This document shows positions 1 to 5,112 of a DNA stretch of 6,121 bases, in pieces. Source of the DNA: Clostridia bacterium (GTDB taxonomy: Bacteria > Bacillota > Clostridia > Lachnospirales > WQUN01); NCBI GenBank assembly GCA_025997155.1, contig BNUF01000149.1, positions 1 through 6,121 on the forward strand, given 5' to 3'. Below the pieces are notes generated by a model. It saw only the letters and a list, made by a program, of their open reading frames with translations. It did no database searches and was not told the DNA's origin. A program made the position numbers and the translations under genes. Numbering within the stretch: position 1 is the stretch's first letter; each line of letters starts with the position of its first letter.

Positions 1-158
1 CATTTTGTCACTCGCCTTTTCTATGTCATTAGGTCTTTTTTTCGTGTTATTTTTTCATTTCTGTGGTTTTTGCTTTTTTACTAAAATTTTTTTAAGTTAC
101 CTATTGACTTTTAATAGCTGGTCTTTTCTAAACCAAACTAAAAGTCCTAATCAGTTTC
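1..158. other. AT-rich intergenic spacer with a possible start codon at the left edge
   Basis: Positions 1-140 are far richer in A and T than the rest of the window, with long A-runs on the minus strand. I find no convincing promoter pair on either strand. On the minus strand an ATG occupies positions 3-1, preceded by AGAAAAGGCGAGTGACAAA, in which AAAAGG could be a ribosome site about 11 bases away. A gene may therefore begin here and run out of the window, but three bases cannot prove it. A 93-codon plus-strand frame (5-286) over this spacer is low in complexity (Phe/Leu runs) and runs into the end of the phosphatase gene, so I do not call it. Confidence 0.35.
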
Positions 159-180
159 GTGCAACTCGCCAAACTTGCAC
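159..180 (-). terminator. Possible weak terminator after the phosphatase gene
   Basis: GTGCAA and TTGCAC pair as a 6-base-pair stem around a 10-base loop, beginning one base after the phosphatase stop codon. On the minus strand the stem is followed by GAAACTGATTAGGACTTTTAG, so the T-run is late and short. It may be an inefficient terminator or an mRNA 3' end structure. Confidence 0.35.
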
Positions 181-181
181 T

Positions 182-913
182 TTACCCAACAATCGTTGGT
201 TTCTTTCGCAGAAACTCGCTAATGTTGTTACCATACTTGTCGGTATATTCGTCGGAGTAAAACACCTGTCCATCGTCCAACCTTAACGCCGCTAAACGAG
301 TATCGTGTGTATCCGCATATGCCGCGCCACAGTCGATGCAAACCTTATCTTCATTCTCTTCGTCTAACCATATCCCAAACGATTTGTCATTGTGCAGTAA
401 GCCAGTTACTGTATGACCGAAAATCGTCACAAACCCGCGATTAGTTTTCCGTTTAATAAACGCATTGCGTATCCAAACAAATTGAGAATAATCATATGTT
501 GTAGGATTTTCAAAGTTTGTGTTGGGGCTTATCCCCGCGTGAATCACCATACAGTTATATTCAGGCAACATCACAAAGTATGGGAGAAAGCCGAAATACA
601 CAAGCAATTCCGCAATCTCGCCATCCGATAAACTCGACAGTTGCTGAATTGTTTCGCGTCCGCCATTTCGCGAACTTACCCAATCCATACCCCGCCCCTT
701 GTGAAAGTCAATCATCATACTCTCGTGATTTCCAATCAACACGGTTGTATTCGGCAATGACCTAACCAACCTGACAACGCCGAGCGAGTCCTCTCCGCGG
801 TCTATCATATCACCGTTAATAATAAGTTTGTCGGAGGGCGACAGGCTTATCTTCCCCAACACCGACTCAAACATTCTCAATCTTCCGTGGATATCCGAAA
901 TAACGTAAGTCAT
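182..913 (-). CDS. PPP-type metallophosphatase (lambda phosphatase / PrpE-like)
   Basis: A 243-residue calcineurin-like phosphoesterase of the PPP serine/threonine phosphatase type, cytosolic and dependent on two metal ions (usually Mn2+). All core motifs are visible: SDIHGR (Asp7, His9), GDMIDRG (Asp35, Asp38, Arg39), GNHESMM (Asn62, His63), HAG (His125) and FGHT (His167). The GNHE-S-MMID and NGG segments and the VWIRN stretch resemble the phage lambda phosphatase closely. Candidate substrates are phospho-Ser/Thr/Tyr proteins or dinucleoside tetraphosphates; sequence alone does not decide. The C-terminal DCGAAY, then LAALRLDDGQVFY, is the usual last strand pair, followed by about 20 extra residues. 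ATG start with GGGGAG five bases upstream. It ends the visible transcription unit together with the MSHF-type gene. Confidence 0.93.
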   Translation of the reverse strand: MTYVISDIHGRLRMFESVLGKISLSPSDKLIINGDMIDRGEDSLGVVRLVRSLPNTTVLIGNHESMMIDFHKGRGMDWVSSRNGGRETIQQLSSLSDGEIAELLVYFGFLPYFVMLPEYNCMVIHAGISPNTNFENPTTYDYSQFVWIRNAFIKRKTNRGFVTIFGHTVTGLLHNDKSFGIWLDEENEDKVCIDCGAAYADTHDTRLAALRLDDGQVFYSDEYTDKYGNNISEFLRKKPTIVG

Positions 914-929
914 GCCAACTCCCCATTTC

Positions 930-1589
930 CTAATTGTGACAGTCCACCACAGTAAGCCAATCGTCGGAAGTACAGGTTTTCAGATATTCCCTAAACCCTA
1001 CATCGTACTGCTCAACTGATTCTTCAGTCTCTGTGCCGAATCCGAAAGCAAGCACCTTGCCGCACGCAAACCATTCACCCTCCTTAGTGATATATGTATA
1101 TCCAGAAACATCTTCAATATTCAGAACATCCTTAAGTTGCGTACAATTAACAGAACCGACAGCCGTCGTTAGCCCTCCGCTAAACCTACCTCCAACAACA
1201 TACCACGACCAATGCCCGTTTGGATTGCAGGTGCTGTAAACCTCACCATTCTCGCCGATTTCATACTCATCGTAAAATCGTATCGCCTCATTATACCACT
1301 CATCATCAGAGTAATCCATCATTTGCGGAATAGCGTTTCTCAAAAAATCAATGTGGTTTGCGCTAACGCCGCGTTTTGACTCATACTCTGCGGGATTTCT
1401 CAACCAAGTTTGATACGCGCCGTCGGCATCTTCCGTATACTCTCTGAACCAGTTTTTCTTCTTGGCGATAAGTTGCTCTCTTGTTGCTTCAATGTATCGC
1501 GGAAATTCCAAGGTATTGTCAAACGGAGCTAAAGCCTCCGCATAATTGTTTTTCTCTGATGTTATAACCAGTACCGAAAAGTGACTCAT
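930..1589 (-). CDS. Phage/mobile-element-type hypothetical protein ('MSHF' family), 219 aa
   Basis: The protein opens MSHFSVLVIT, then an acidic helical middle (residues 30-110). A conserved-looking core follows, NPNGHWSWYVVGGRF (122-136), and it ends LTVVDCHN. I have met this layout (MSHFTVLV at the start, a N-P-x-x-x-W-x-W-Y-x-x-G-G-R core, and a VVDCH ending) in proteins of unknown function from phages and integrated elements of Bacillota and Actinomycetota. This is recall, not a search. There is no signal peptide or membrane span. The invariant His, Trp, Gly-Gly-Arg and the terminal Asp-Cys-His could form a binding or catalytic site, but this is speculation. ATG start with GGAGG eight bases upstream. 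It follows the DUF188 gene by 81 bases (with a hairpin between) and precedes the phosphatase gene by 16. Confidence 0.85.
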   Translation of the reverse strand: MSHFSVLVITSEKNNYAEALAPFDNTLEFPRYIEATREQLIAKKKNWFREYTEDADGAYQTWLRNPAEYESKRGVSANHIDFLRNAIPQMMDYSDDEWYNEAIRFYDEYEIGENGEVYSTCNPNGHWSWYVVGGRFSGGLTTAVGSVNCTQLKDVLNIEDVSGYTYITKEGEWFACGKVLAFGFGTETEESVEQYDVGFREYLKTCTSDDWLTVVDCHN

Positions 1590-1633
1590 AGATTAGTTTC
1601 CTCCGTCTCTTTGCAAACGTCCTTGCTGGCATT

Positions 1634-1655
1634 CCCCGCACAAAAATAGGCGGGG
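1634..1655. other. GC-rich hairpin without a U-run
   Basis: CCCCGC and GCGGGG form a perfect 6-base-pair stem around a 10-base, T/A-rich loop. It lies between the DUF188 gene and the next gene. Neither strand has a T-run after the stem, so it is not a typical intrinsic terminator. It might slow or partly stop transcription, or act as an mRNA stability or processing element. Confidence 0.4.
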
Positions 1656-1670
1656 CTAAACGCTACCCAC

Positions 1671-2114
1671 CTACATATTCTTGTTATGTAATAGTTTTCT
1701 CAATTCTGCTTCAAACGACACGTCTTGTGTAGGTTTCCGCTTAGCGTTACCCCTAACCCTACCGCCCGCGTTACGGATTTTCTTTGCTGTATGTCGTTGC
1801 AACAACAGCGAGTCAATATTGCTGTCGTCATAAACCAATCCGTCTTGATTTATTACCGTCGCTTGTCGAGCTAAACACATTGCAGCAAGGGCGTAATCTT
1901 GCGTCACCACAATGTCGCCTTTCTTCGCCATATTCACCAAGACGAAATCCACGCTGTCCGCGCCTTTTGACACCATAACAGTGCGGACTCCGTCCTTTTC
2001 AAAAATGTGCGAGGTGTCGCACAAAATCACGCACTCCACGCCAAACTGTTTGGCGACTCTTATCGTAATATCCACAACTGGACAACCGTCCGCGTCAATC
2101 AAAATACTAAACAT
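1671..2114 (-). CDS. YaiI/YqxD family protein (DUF188, UPF0178), PIN-like
   Basis: A 147-residue member of the DUF188 / UPF0178 family (YaiI in E. coli, YqxD in Bacillus). It opens with the hallmark ILIDADGCPV (Asp7 and Asp9), followed by a GADSVDF segment (51-57), DIVVTQDYALAA (67-78), and a basic linker (GGRVRGNAKRKPT) before the last helix FEAELRKLLH. These acidic residues sit where PIN/NYN-type nucleases hold metal, so an RNA- or DNA-cleaving role is often proposed, but none is established. Length matches the family (about 150). The gene starts 35 bases after ridA with GAGG near the ATG and is probably in the same transcript. The Met-Ser/Phe start and full C-terminus look intact. Confidence 0.92.
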   Translation of the reverse strand: MFSILIDADGCPVVDITIRVAKQFGVECVILCDTSHIFEKDGVRTVMVSKGADSVDFVLVNMAKKGDIVVTQDYALAAMCLARQATVINQDGLVYDDSNIDSLLLQRHTAKKIRNAGGRVRGNAKRKPTQDVSFEAELRKLLHNKNM

Positions 2115-2149
2115 CTCCGCCTCAGCTCAAAACTCAAATCCTCATTACC

Positions 2150-2527
2150 TTATTTTACTACCGCAATAACCTCTATCTCAACAAGTGCGCCTTTGGGTAA
2201 AGCCGCAACCGCTACACAAGAACGTACGGGTTTACTTACAAAATGTTTAGCATACACCTTGTTAAACTCGGTAAAGTCGCCGATGTCCTGCAAGAAACAA
2301 GTCGTCTTAATCACGTTGTCAAAATTGCTTCCGCCTTCAAGCAGAACCGCCTCAATATTCCGTATAACCTGCTCTGTCTGTGAGGCAATATCGCCGCTAA
2401 GCAACTCTCCTGTTTCGGGTACAATCGGTATTTGTCCCGACAAGTACAAAAACCCGCCGACACAAATCGCCTGTGAGTATGGACCTATTGCCGCCGGAGC
2501 TTTATCTGTTTTGATTTCTTTTGGCAT
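2150..2527 (-). CDS. ridA: RidA family enamine/imine deaminase
   Basis: A 125-residue protein of the RidA (YjgF/YER057c/UK114) family, a cytosolic homotrimer. It hydrolyses reactive enamine/imine intermediates such as 2-aminoacrylate to the keto acid and ammonia, protecting PLP enzymes. The family landmarks are all present: GPYSQAI (residues 15-21), LYLSGQIP (27-34), the helix SQTEQVIRNIEAVL, the KTTCFLQDIGDF strand, and the C-terminal signature PVRSCVAVAALPKGALVEIE. Arg102 corresponds to the catalytic Arg105 of E. coli RidA, and Glu117 to its conserved Glu120. The full set suggests a true RidA rather than a Rid2-7 paralogue. ATG start with GAGAGG upstream, 13 bases after the nitroreductase stop. 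Confidence 0.95.
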   Translation of the reverse strand: MPKEIKTDKAPAAIGPYSQAICVGGFLYLSGQIPIVPETGELLSGDIASQTEQVIRNIEAVLLEGGSNFDNVIKTTCFLQDIGDFTEFNKVYAKHFVSKPVRSCVAVAALPKGALVEIEVIAVVK

Positions 2528-2540
2528 AACGGGAATCCTC

Positions 2541-3071
2541 TCAATAATATTTCACAATCTCGTCCAAAGACTTACGTTGCTTTTTTCGAGGAGCATCCTC
2601 TGAATAGCCAATCGCAATCAACGCGCCAAATTGTTTCTCCGCGGGAATATCAAACAGTTCGCGCAAAGCGGGTCTATCATACACGCCAACAATTAAACTA
2701 CCCAGTCCAAGCGACTCCGCTTCAAGGCAGATATGTTCCGTCGCCGCGCCTAAATCTCCCTTTGCAAAATACTGGCTGTCAAGCATGCCCCGCAAGGGTT
2801 GCATCAAAACGGCGTGTTCTTCTAAAACAATGATAAACGCTTTTGCTCCTGACAAATACTGATTCATTCCATTCGGTTGTCCAGTCTTTGCAACCTTGCT
2901 CACTATTTCAGGAGTTTCCACAACCACAAAGCTCCACGGCTCGGAATTACATGCGGACGGCGCAAGACGCGCGGCTTCCACGCACTTCACAAGCTTTTCG
3001 TGTTCAACTGATTTATCCGCAAATTTACGGCAGCTTTGACGAAGTTCACACAGTTCTAAAAAGTCACTCAT
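2541..3071 (-). CDS. Nitroreductase-family flavoprotein
   Basis: A 176-residue protein of the FMN-dependent nitroreductase superfamily, which reduces nitro groups, quinones or other electrophiles with NAD(P)H as a homodimer in the cytosol. Visible family features are the N-terminal ELRQSCRKF (phosphate-binding Arg11, Ser13 and Arg15), APSACNSEPW (residues 37-46, FMN contacts), the helix DLGAATEHICLEAESLGLG (106-124) leading into a VGVYD segment, and the C-terminal RKKQRKSLDEIVKYY matching the usual R-K-x-L-x-E-I-V-x-Y ending. The length is typical of the short, single-domain subgroup. The natural substrate cannot be told. ATG start with GGAGG seven bases upstream; the stop is 13 bases before the ridA-like start, so the two are co-transcribed. 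Confidence 0.92.
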   Translation of the reverse strand: MSDFLELCELRQSCRKFADKSVEHEKLVKCVEAARLAPSACNSEPWSFVVVETPEIVSKVAKTGQPNGMNQYLSGAKAFIIVLEEHAVLMQPLRGMLDSQYFAKGDLGAATEHICLEAESLGLGSLIVGVYDRPALRELFDIPAEKQFGALIAIGYSEDAPRKKQRKSLDEIVKYY

Positions 3072-3162
3072 TCAAAATCCTCCACACACTTAAAGTTCCA
3101 TTTTTCAACAATAATAAACTAACTCTACTTTTCTTGTCTATTAAGCCCTTTGCCAATCGCAT
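3064..3162 (-). CDS. Possible 32-aa leader peptide before the nitroreductase
   Basis: GAGGAATTTTA precedes an ATG at 3162 that opens 32 codons: MRLAKGLIDKKSRVSLLLLK and onward to VWRILNE. The TGA falls just inside the nitroreductase gene. The peptide is basic with a run of four Leu. The ribosome site is decent and the overlap with the next start would allow coupling. However, the probable promoter lies inside this frame, so the main transcript would not carry its start. I rate it more likely chance than gene. Confidence 0.2.
   Translation of the reverse strand: MRLAKGLIDKKSRVSLLLLKNGTLSVWRILNE
3111..3140 (-). promoter_or_regulatory. Probable promoter for the nitroreductase-RidA-DUF188 genes
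   Basis: On the minus strand: TAGACA (3140-3135), an 18-base spacer, then TATTAT (3116-3111). Each box differs from consensus by one base. Transcription would start near 3104, about 33 bases before the nitroreductase ATG, leaving room for its GGAGG. The 112-base gap after the Cdd1-like gene, unusually long for this cluster, fits a separate or second promoter. Confidence 0.55.
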
Positions 3163-3183
3163 TAAAATTCCTCAACACACATT

Positions 3184-3441
3184 TCAGTCTTTCCAGTTCC
3201 ACCATTTCAGTTTATCGGGTTCGCGTTCCGCTTCGGGCGTTTCCGCAAAATACACGGCACACCTAAAAACATACAACACACAGCGGTCATCGGTAAACCC
3301 TTTGTGAAGATTATTCTTGGCATACATTTCTTCAGGGTCTTGTCCCACAAGAGATTCAACCGAGGTGTAGCCAATGTCGCGCAGGTGTTGCTCCATATTC
3401 TTTCCGATTCCCGGTATCTTTTTAAGGTCAGTGGTCGTCAT
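3184..3441 (-). CDS. Helix-hairpin-helix protein of the Cdd1 / 'pathogenicity locus' family
   Basis: This 85-residue protein has a helix-hairpin-helix near its N-terminus: LKKIPGIGKNMEQHLRDIGY (residues 6-25), then TSVESLVGQDPEEMY. This is the GIG-hairpin type that binds DNA backbone non-specifically. It is followed by DRCVLYVFRCAVYFAE (52-66), which I recognise as the signature of the Cdd1 family, named after a gene beside the Clostridioides difficile pathogenicity locus. The family has no established biochemical role and most members have nothing to do with toxins. The C-terminus is rich in Trp and charged residues (KLKWWNWKD). The ATG is set by GAGG seven bases upstream, inside the end of the metallo-beta-lactamase gene, with a 4-base ATGA overlap. 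Confidence 0.85.
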   Translation of the reverse strand: MTTTDLKKIPGIGKNMEQHLRDIGYTSVESLVGQDPEEMYAKNNLHKGFTDDRCVLYVFRCAVYFAETPEAEREPDKLKWWNWKD

Positions 3442-4025
3442 AGTTCAACCTCTTCCCCTGGCTCAACTATCAAACGATTCGGTGCGTCAAACCTCTCCGA
3501 TCGTTTCTTGTCGAACAATGCGCCTGGCTTAATGTGAATAGGGATATTGTGCTTCGCCTTAACAATTCTCGCACATTCCGCCGCTTCCTTCAAACTCATA
3601 AGTGCTCCGCCACACGGGAACAAGGCGTAATCAATTTCTTTCTCCGCAAAGGCGCTCATCTGCTCGGTTTTCGAGGTATCACCAGAGGCGTAAATCTTAA
3701 CGCCGTCCACGGCAATAACATACCCTACACACTTCTTCGGACTATGAAACAGACTCTTTGCCTCAACGGCCTCAATCTCAATCCCGTCAAACGAGAACGA
3801 ATTATGTTTACCGCCCTCAAGTGCTTCCACATTCGTTATGACACGACAATTCGGCTTTTGCGTGATCAGCTTTACTTGATTATGGTCATGGTGTTGGTGC
3901 GTCACTAAAACACAGTCCGCAGGCAGGTCATAACCTTTCCCCGCATACGGGTCAACGTAAATCACCCTACCGTCCCACGTCATAATACGATAACTACCAT
4001 GTCCTTGATACAGAAGTTTAGCCAC
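3438..4025 (-). CDS. Metallo-beta-lactamase-fold hydrolase, UlaG-like
   Basis: A 195-residue cytosolic protein with the metallo-beta-lactamase fold of the compact UlaG/YtkL-like group (Lactamase_B_3 type). Visible metal ligands are the THQHHDH motif (His43, His45, Asp47, His48), Asp116 in ASGDTS, and His164 in PIHIKPG. His94 in the FHSPKKCVGYVI segment is a further conserved feature of this group. The N-terminus (LLYQGHGSYRI then VIYVDPY) forms the usual first strands. Length is slightly short of the family's usual 210-230 residues but complete. The substrate cannot be read from sequence; relatives include an ascorbate-lactone hydrolase and many orphan enzymes. GTG start, supported by AGAAAGG and the promoter just upstream. 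Its TGA stop overlaps the ATG of the next gene (ATGA), so the two are coupled. Confidence 0.9.
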   Translation of the reverse strand: MAKLLYQGHGSYRIMTWDGRVIYVDPYAGKGYDLPADCVLVTHQHHDHNQVKLITQKPNCRVITNVEALEGGKHNSFSFDGIEIEAVEAKSLFHSPKKCVGYVIAVDGVKIYASGDTSKTEQMSAFAEKEIDYALFPCGGALMSLKEAAECARIVKAKHNIPIHIKPGALFDKKRSERFDAPNRLIVEPGEEVEL

Positions 4026-4056
4026 AACATTACGCCTTTCTGTTTATGCTAAACTT

Positions 4057-4085
4057 ATTGTATCATCTTTTTCCAACAAATTCAA
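4057..4085 (-). promoter_or_regulatory. Sigma-A-type promoter for the metallo-beta-lactamase operon
   Basis: On the minus strand the -35 box is TTGAAT (4085-4080), then a 17-base spacer, then the -10 box TACAAT (4062-4057). An extended -10 TG precedes the box (TGATACAAT). Transcription should begin near 4050, giving a leader of about 25 bases with AGAAAGG (4041-4035) nine bases before the GTG at 4025. This is the best promoter in the window and separates the right-hand accessory genes from the enzyme genes. Confidence 0.75.
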
Positions 4086-4121
4086 TAGGTACTAACAAAA
4101 AATCATTTCTCTCCAAAACCT

Positions 4122-4131
4122 TGCTATGTAA
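4122..4131. repeat. Direct repeat copy 1 (TGCTATGTAA core)
   Basis: Partner of the copy at 5013-5022. Aligned on the plus strand, both read AAAAC(C/-)(T)TGCTATGTAA(A)GGG, then a few variable bases, then TAAAC. This copy lies 23 bases beyond the end of the 190-residue gene. On the minus strand it also forms a weak CCTT/AAGG stem followed by TTTT, too small to be called a terminator with confidence. Confidence 0.35.
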
Positions 4132-4153
4132 AGGGGTCTAAACTTCCCGCCAA

Positions 4154-4726
4154 TTAAGGCGTACCAAAGTCAATTATCGCACGCCCCATCAAACCATGAA
4201 CAGCGGGATAATCCCCCAAATCATAAATAAACCCCGTATCCGTACTAAACCGTGAGTGTTCGTCCTTTCGCAAGTAAGGAGCTATACAGTATGGGAAAAC
4301 AGGAAAGCTGTGCCGATTCACATTTATAAACCCATTCATCTGTACCTTGAATTTATCTCCTATCCGGCAAATCATTCCCCAATCTCTAAACCGCTTTGCG
4401 CCAAACCCCAACGGCACCCACACTTCCCCAATGGGTTCAGACATAAACCACACGTCGCGGCAGCTCTTAAACCCGTTACTCTTCTGAAAATATTCCCACA
4501 CGTCAATACGCGACATCTTGTAATAATCCAACACCAAATTTGCCGCCGGGAACTGCGTGGGTTCTGGCGCAATATCTTGCATAATACGAGGCAGCGAAGA
4601 GTGTTCCGTAATCTCGCCGTTCAAACACTGGATAAATCCGTCGGGCTTACGTTCAACGTAACCAATGCACTCACTCGACTCATACTTACTCCCGAGTGTC
4701 ATAATCAAAAGCTTATTGTTAACCAT
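4154..4726 (-). CDS. Hypothetical protein, 190 aa
   Basis: It starts at ATG 4726 (MVNNKLLIMTLGSKY) and ends at TAA. The protein is soluble-looking and rich in Trp, Tyr, Phe and Gly: FKSCRDVWFMSEPIGEVW, then PLGFGAKRFRDWG, then FPVFPYCIAPYLRKDE, ending GLMGRAIIDFGTP. There is no signal peptide, membrane helix or catalytic motif that I know. I do not recognise the family. Composition and codon use look like a genuine gene, and the long plus-strand frame opposite it (4256-4939) reads as a typical shadow. It is followed by about 125 bases of intergenic DNA containing the promoter of the metallo-beta-lactamase gene, so it probably ends the right-hand transcription unit. Its position between two similar short repeats hints that it and the peptide gene before it move or were copied as a unit. 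Confidence 0.75.
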   Translation of the reverse strand: MVNNKLLIMTLGSKYESSECIGYVERKPDGFIQCLNGEITEHSSLPRIMQDIAPEPTQFPAANLVLDYYKMSRIDVWEYFQKSNGFKSCRDVWFMSEPIGEVWVPLGFGAKRFRDWGMICRIGDKFKVQMNGFINVNRHSFPVFPYCIAPYLRKDEHSRFSTDTGFIYDLGDYPAVHGLMGRAIIDFGTP

Positions 4727-4734
4727 ATTCTCGT

Positions 4735-4740
4735 TCCTTT
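4735..4740 (-). promoter_or_regulatory. Ribosome binding site selecting ATG 4726
   Basis: AAAGGA on the minus strand lies 8 bases before ATG 4726-4724. It supports this start over a TTG 36 bases upstream, which would add twelve residues (MAQPLYIERNEN) encoded partly by this very site. Confidence 0.6.
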
Positions 4741-4793
4741 CTATGTACAAGGGTTGAGCCAATCCCGCAATATGTCATTTAGGCTGAATGTTC

Positions 4794-4937
4794 CTAAACA
4801 TCCGCAAAACAATCTCTCCTGCAATCCCTTTCCGAATTCGTGTTCTCGATTTCTTCTTTGGCGTCGTTCTCGGAATCTGAGCGGTCGCATTCAGTTGGAT
4901 TCCCTTGTTCTGTCGAACAATCTTCAAACTCTCCCAT
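4794..4937 (-). CDS. Small acidic, Cys-containing peptide (47 aa), unknown
   Basis: The start is set by a strong ribosome binding site. The product begins MGEFEDCSTEQGNPTECDRS and is dominated by Asp, Glu, Asn and Ser (DSENDAKEEIENTNSE), with four Cys at residues 7, 17, 39 and 43. It is probably disordered or metal-binding, but nothing in it names a function. The opening MGEFED closely matches MGEFDD of the 115-residue protein at 5609-5262. The last residues (CRRDCFADV) may not be the original end, because over 4834-4743 a different frame reads naturally (LQERLFCGCLGTFSLNDILR, then DWLNPCT) and could be a frame-shifted tail like a second folded domain. The alternative 77-codon TTG frame (5008-4775) gives a Lys/Arg/Thr-rich product that looks like a shadow. 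The gene lies 67 bases before the start of the 190-residue gene and is probably co-transcribed with it. Confidence 0.55.
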   Translation of the reverse strand: MGEFEDCSTEQGNPTECDRSDSENDAKEEIENTNSERDCRRDCFADV

Positions 4938-4945
4938 AATCTTTG

Positions 4946-4953
4946 CTCCTCCC
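4946..4953 (-). promoter_or_regulatory. Ribosome binding site selecting ATG 4937
   Basis: The minus strand reads GGGAGGAG, 8 bases before ATG 4937-4935, which is near-ideal spacing. It favours the 47-codon frame over the longer overlapping frame (5008-4775), which could start only at a TTG with no visible site. Confidence 0.65.
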
Positions 4954-5012
4954 AAACTCGCAATAAATTCACAGTGCTATGTGCAAATGCAAGTTTCGTG
5001 CCTGACAAAAAC

Positions 5013-5022
5013 TGCTATGTAA
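5013..5022. repeat. Direct repeat copy 2 (TGCTATGTAA core)
   Basis: The core TGCTATGTAA is identical to that at 4122-4131. Similarity extends on both sides: a run of A and C bases before the core, then GGG and a TTAAAC/CTAAAC block after it. The two copies flank a segment of about 890 bases that holds the 47-residue peptide gene and the 190-residue gene. They may mark an inserted or duplicated module, or be shared control sites. Ten identical bases alone is weak evidence. Confidence 0.35.
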
Positions 5023-5028
5023 GGGAAT

Positions 5029-5039
5029 GGGTTAAACCC
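5029..5039. repeat. Small palindrome GGGTTAAACCC
   Basis: GGGTT and AACCC pair around a single central base, giving a near-perfect 11-base dyad. It lies between the disrupted small gene and the 47-residue peptide gene, beside the TGCTATGTAA repeat. The loop is too small for an RNA hairpin, so if it has a function it is more likely a protein-binding site. It may equally be chance. Confidence 0.25.
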
Positions 5040-5052
5040 CAACCCGCTCGTT

Positions 5053-5112
5053 TTATTCCTCCACAAACTCTTTCACAAACTCATACCCGCGGAATCTAAA
5101 GTCTTCGCAATC
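5053..5112 (-). pseudogene. Stranded C-terminal segment of the disrupted small gene
   Basis: Directly after TGA 5115-5113, and in the same frame, 19 further codons read DCEDFRFRGYEFVKEFVEE before a TAA. The next forward frame over the same region also reads like protein: SVGGEVVGEIAKTLDSAGMSL, starting opposite the G-rich bases near 5135 and ending in TGA. Joining the pieces with one shift near the GGGG run and a compensating one near CGCGGGTATG gives a smooth ending: VELIKEQ-SVGGEVVGEIAKTLDSAG-YEFVKEFVEE. I infer an ancestral gene of about 65 residues, now broken. There is no ribosome binding site and start codon that would make this segment a gene of its own. Confidence 0.35.

Noticed and set aside
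41..115. A/T runs as a bidirectional terminator or origin
   Set aside because: No stable GC stem adjoins the T-runs, and there are no iterons or DnaA-box series. Composition alone does not support a call.
98..131. Plus-strand TTGACT ... TCTAAA promoter-like pair in the AT-rich spacer
   Set aside because: The -10 box matches only four of six bases, and the only DNA downstream on that strand is antisense to the phosphatase.
2007..2603. 198-codon plus-strand frame
   Set aside because: Directly opposite ridA, whose identity is certain, and parts of the DUF188 and nitroreductase genes.
4140..4160. CGCC/GGCG stem at the end of the 190-residue gene as a terminator
   Set aside because: Only four base pairs, overlapping the stop codon, and with no T-run after it.
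4256..4939. 227-codon plus-strand frame
   Set aside because: Antisense to the 190-residue and 47-residue genes. It is rich in His, Arg, Asn and Pro, has no good ribosome site, and shows no recognisable motif.
4775..5008. 77-codon minus-strand frame starting at TTG
   Set aside because: No ribosome site, a Lys/Arg/Thr-rich product, and it overlaps the peptide gene that has a near-ideal GGGAGGAG site. Its last 18 residues are noted as a possible frame-shifted tail only.
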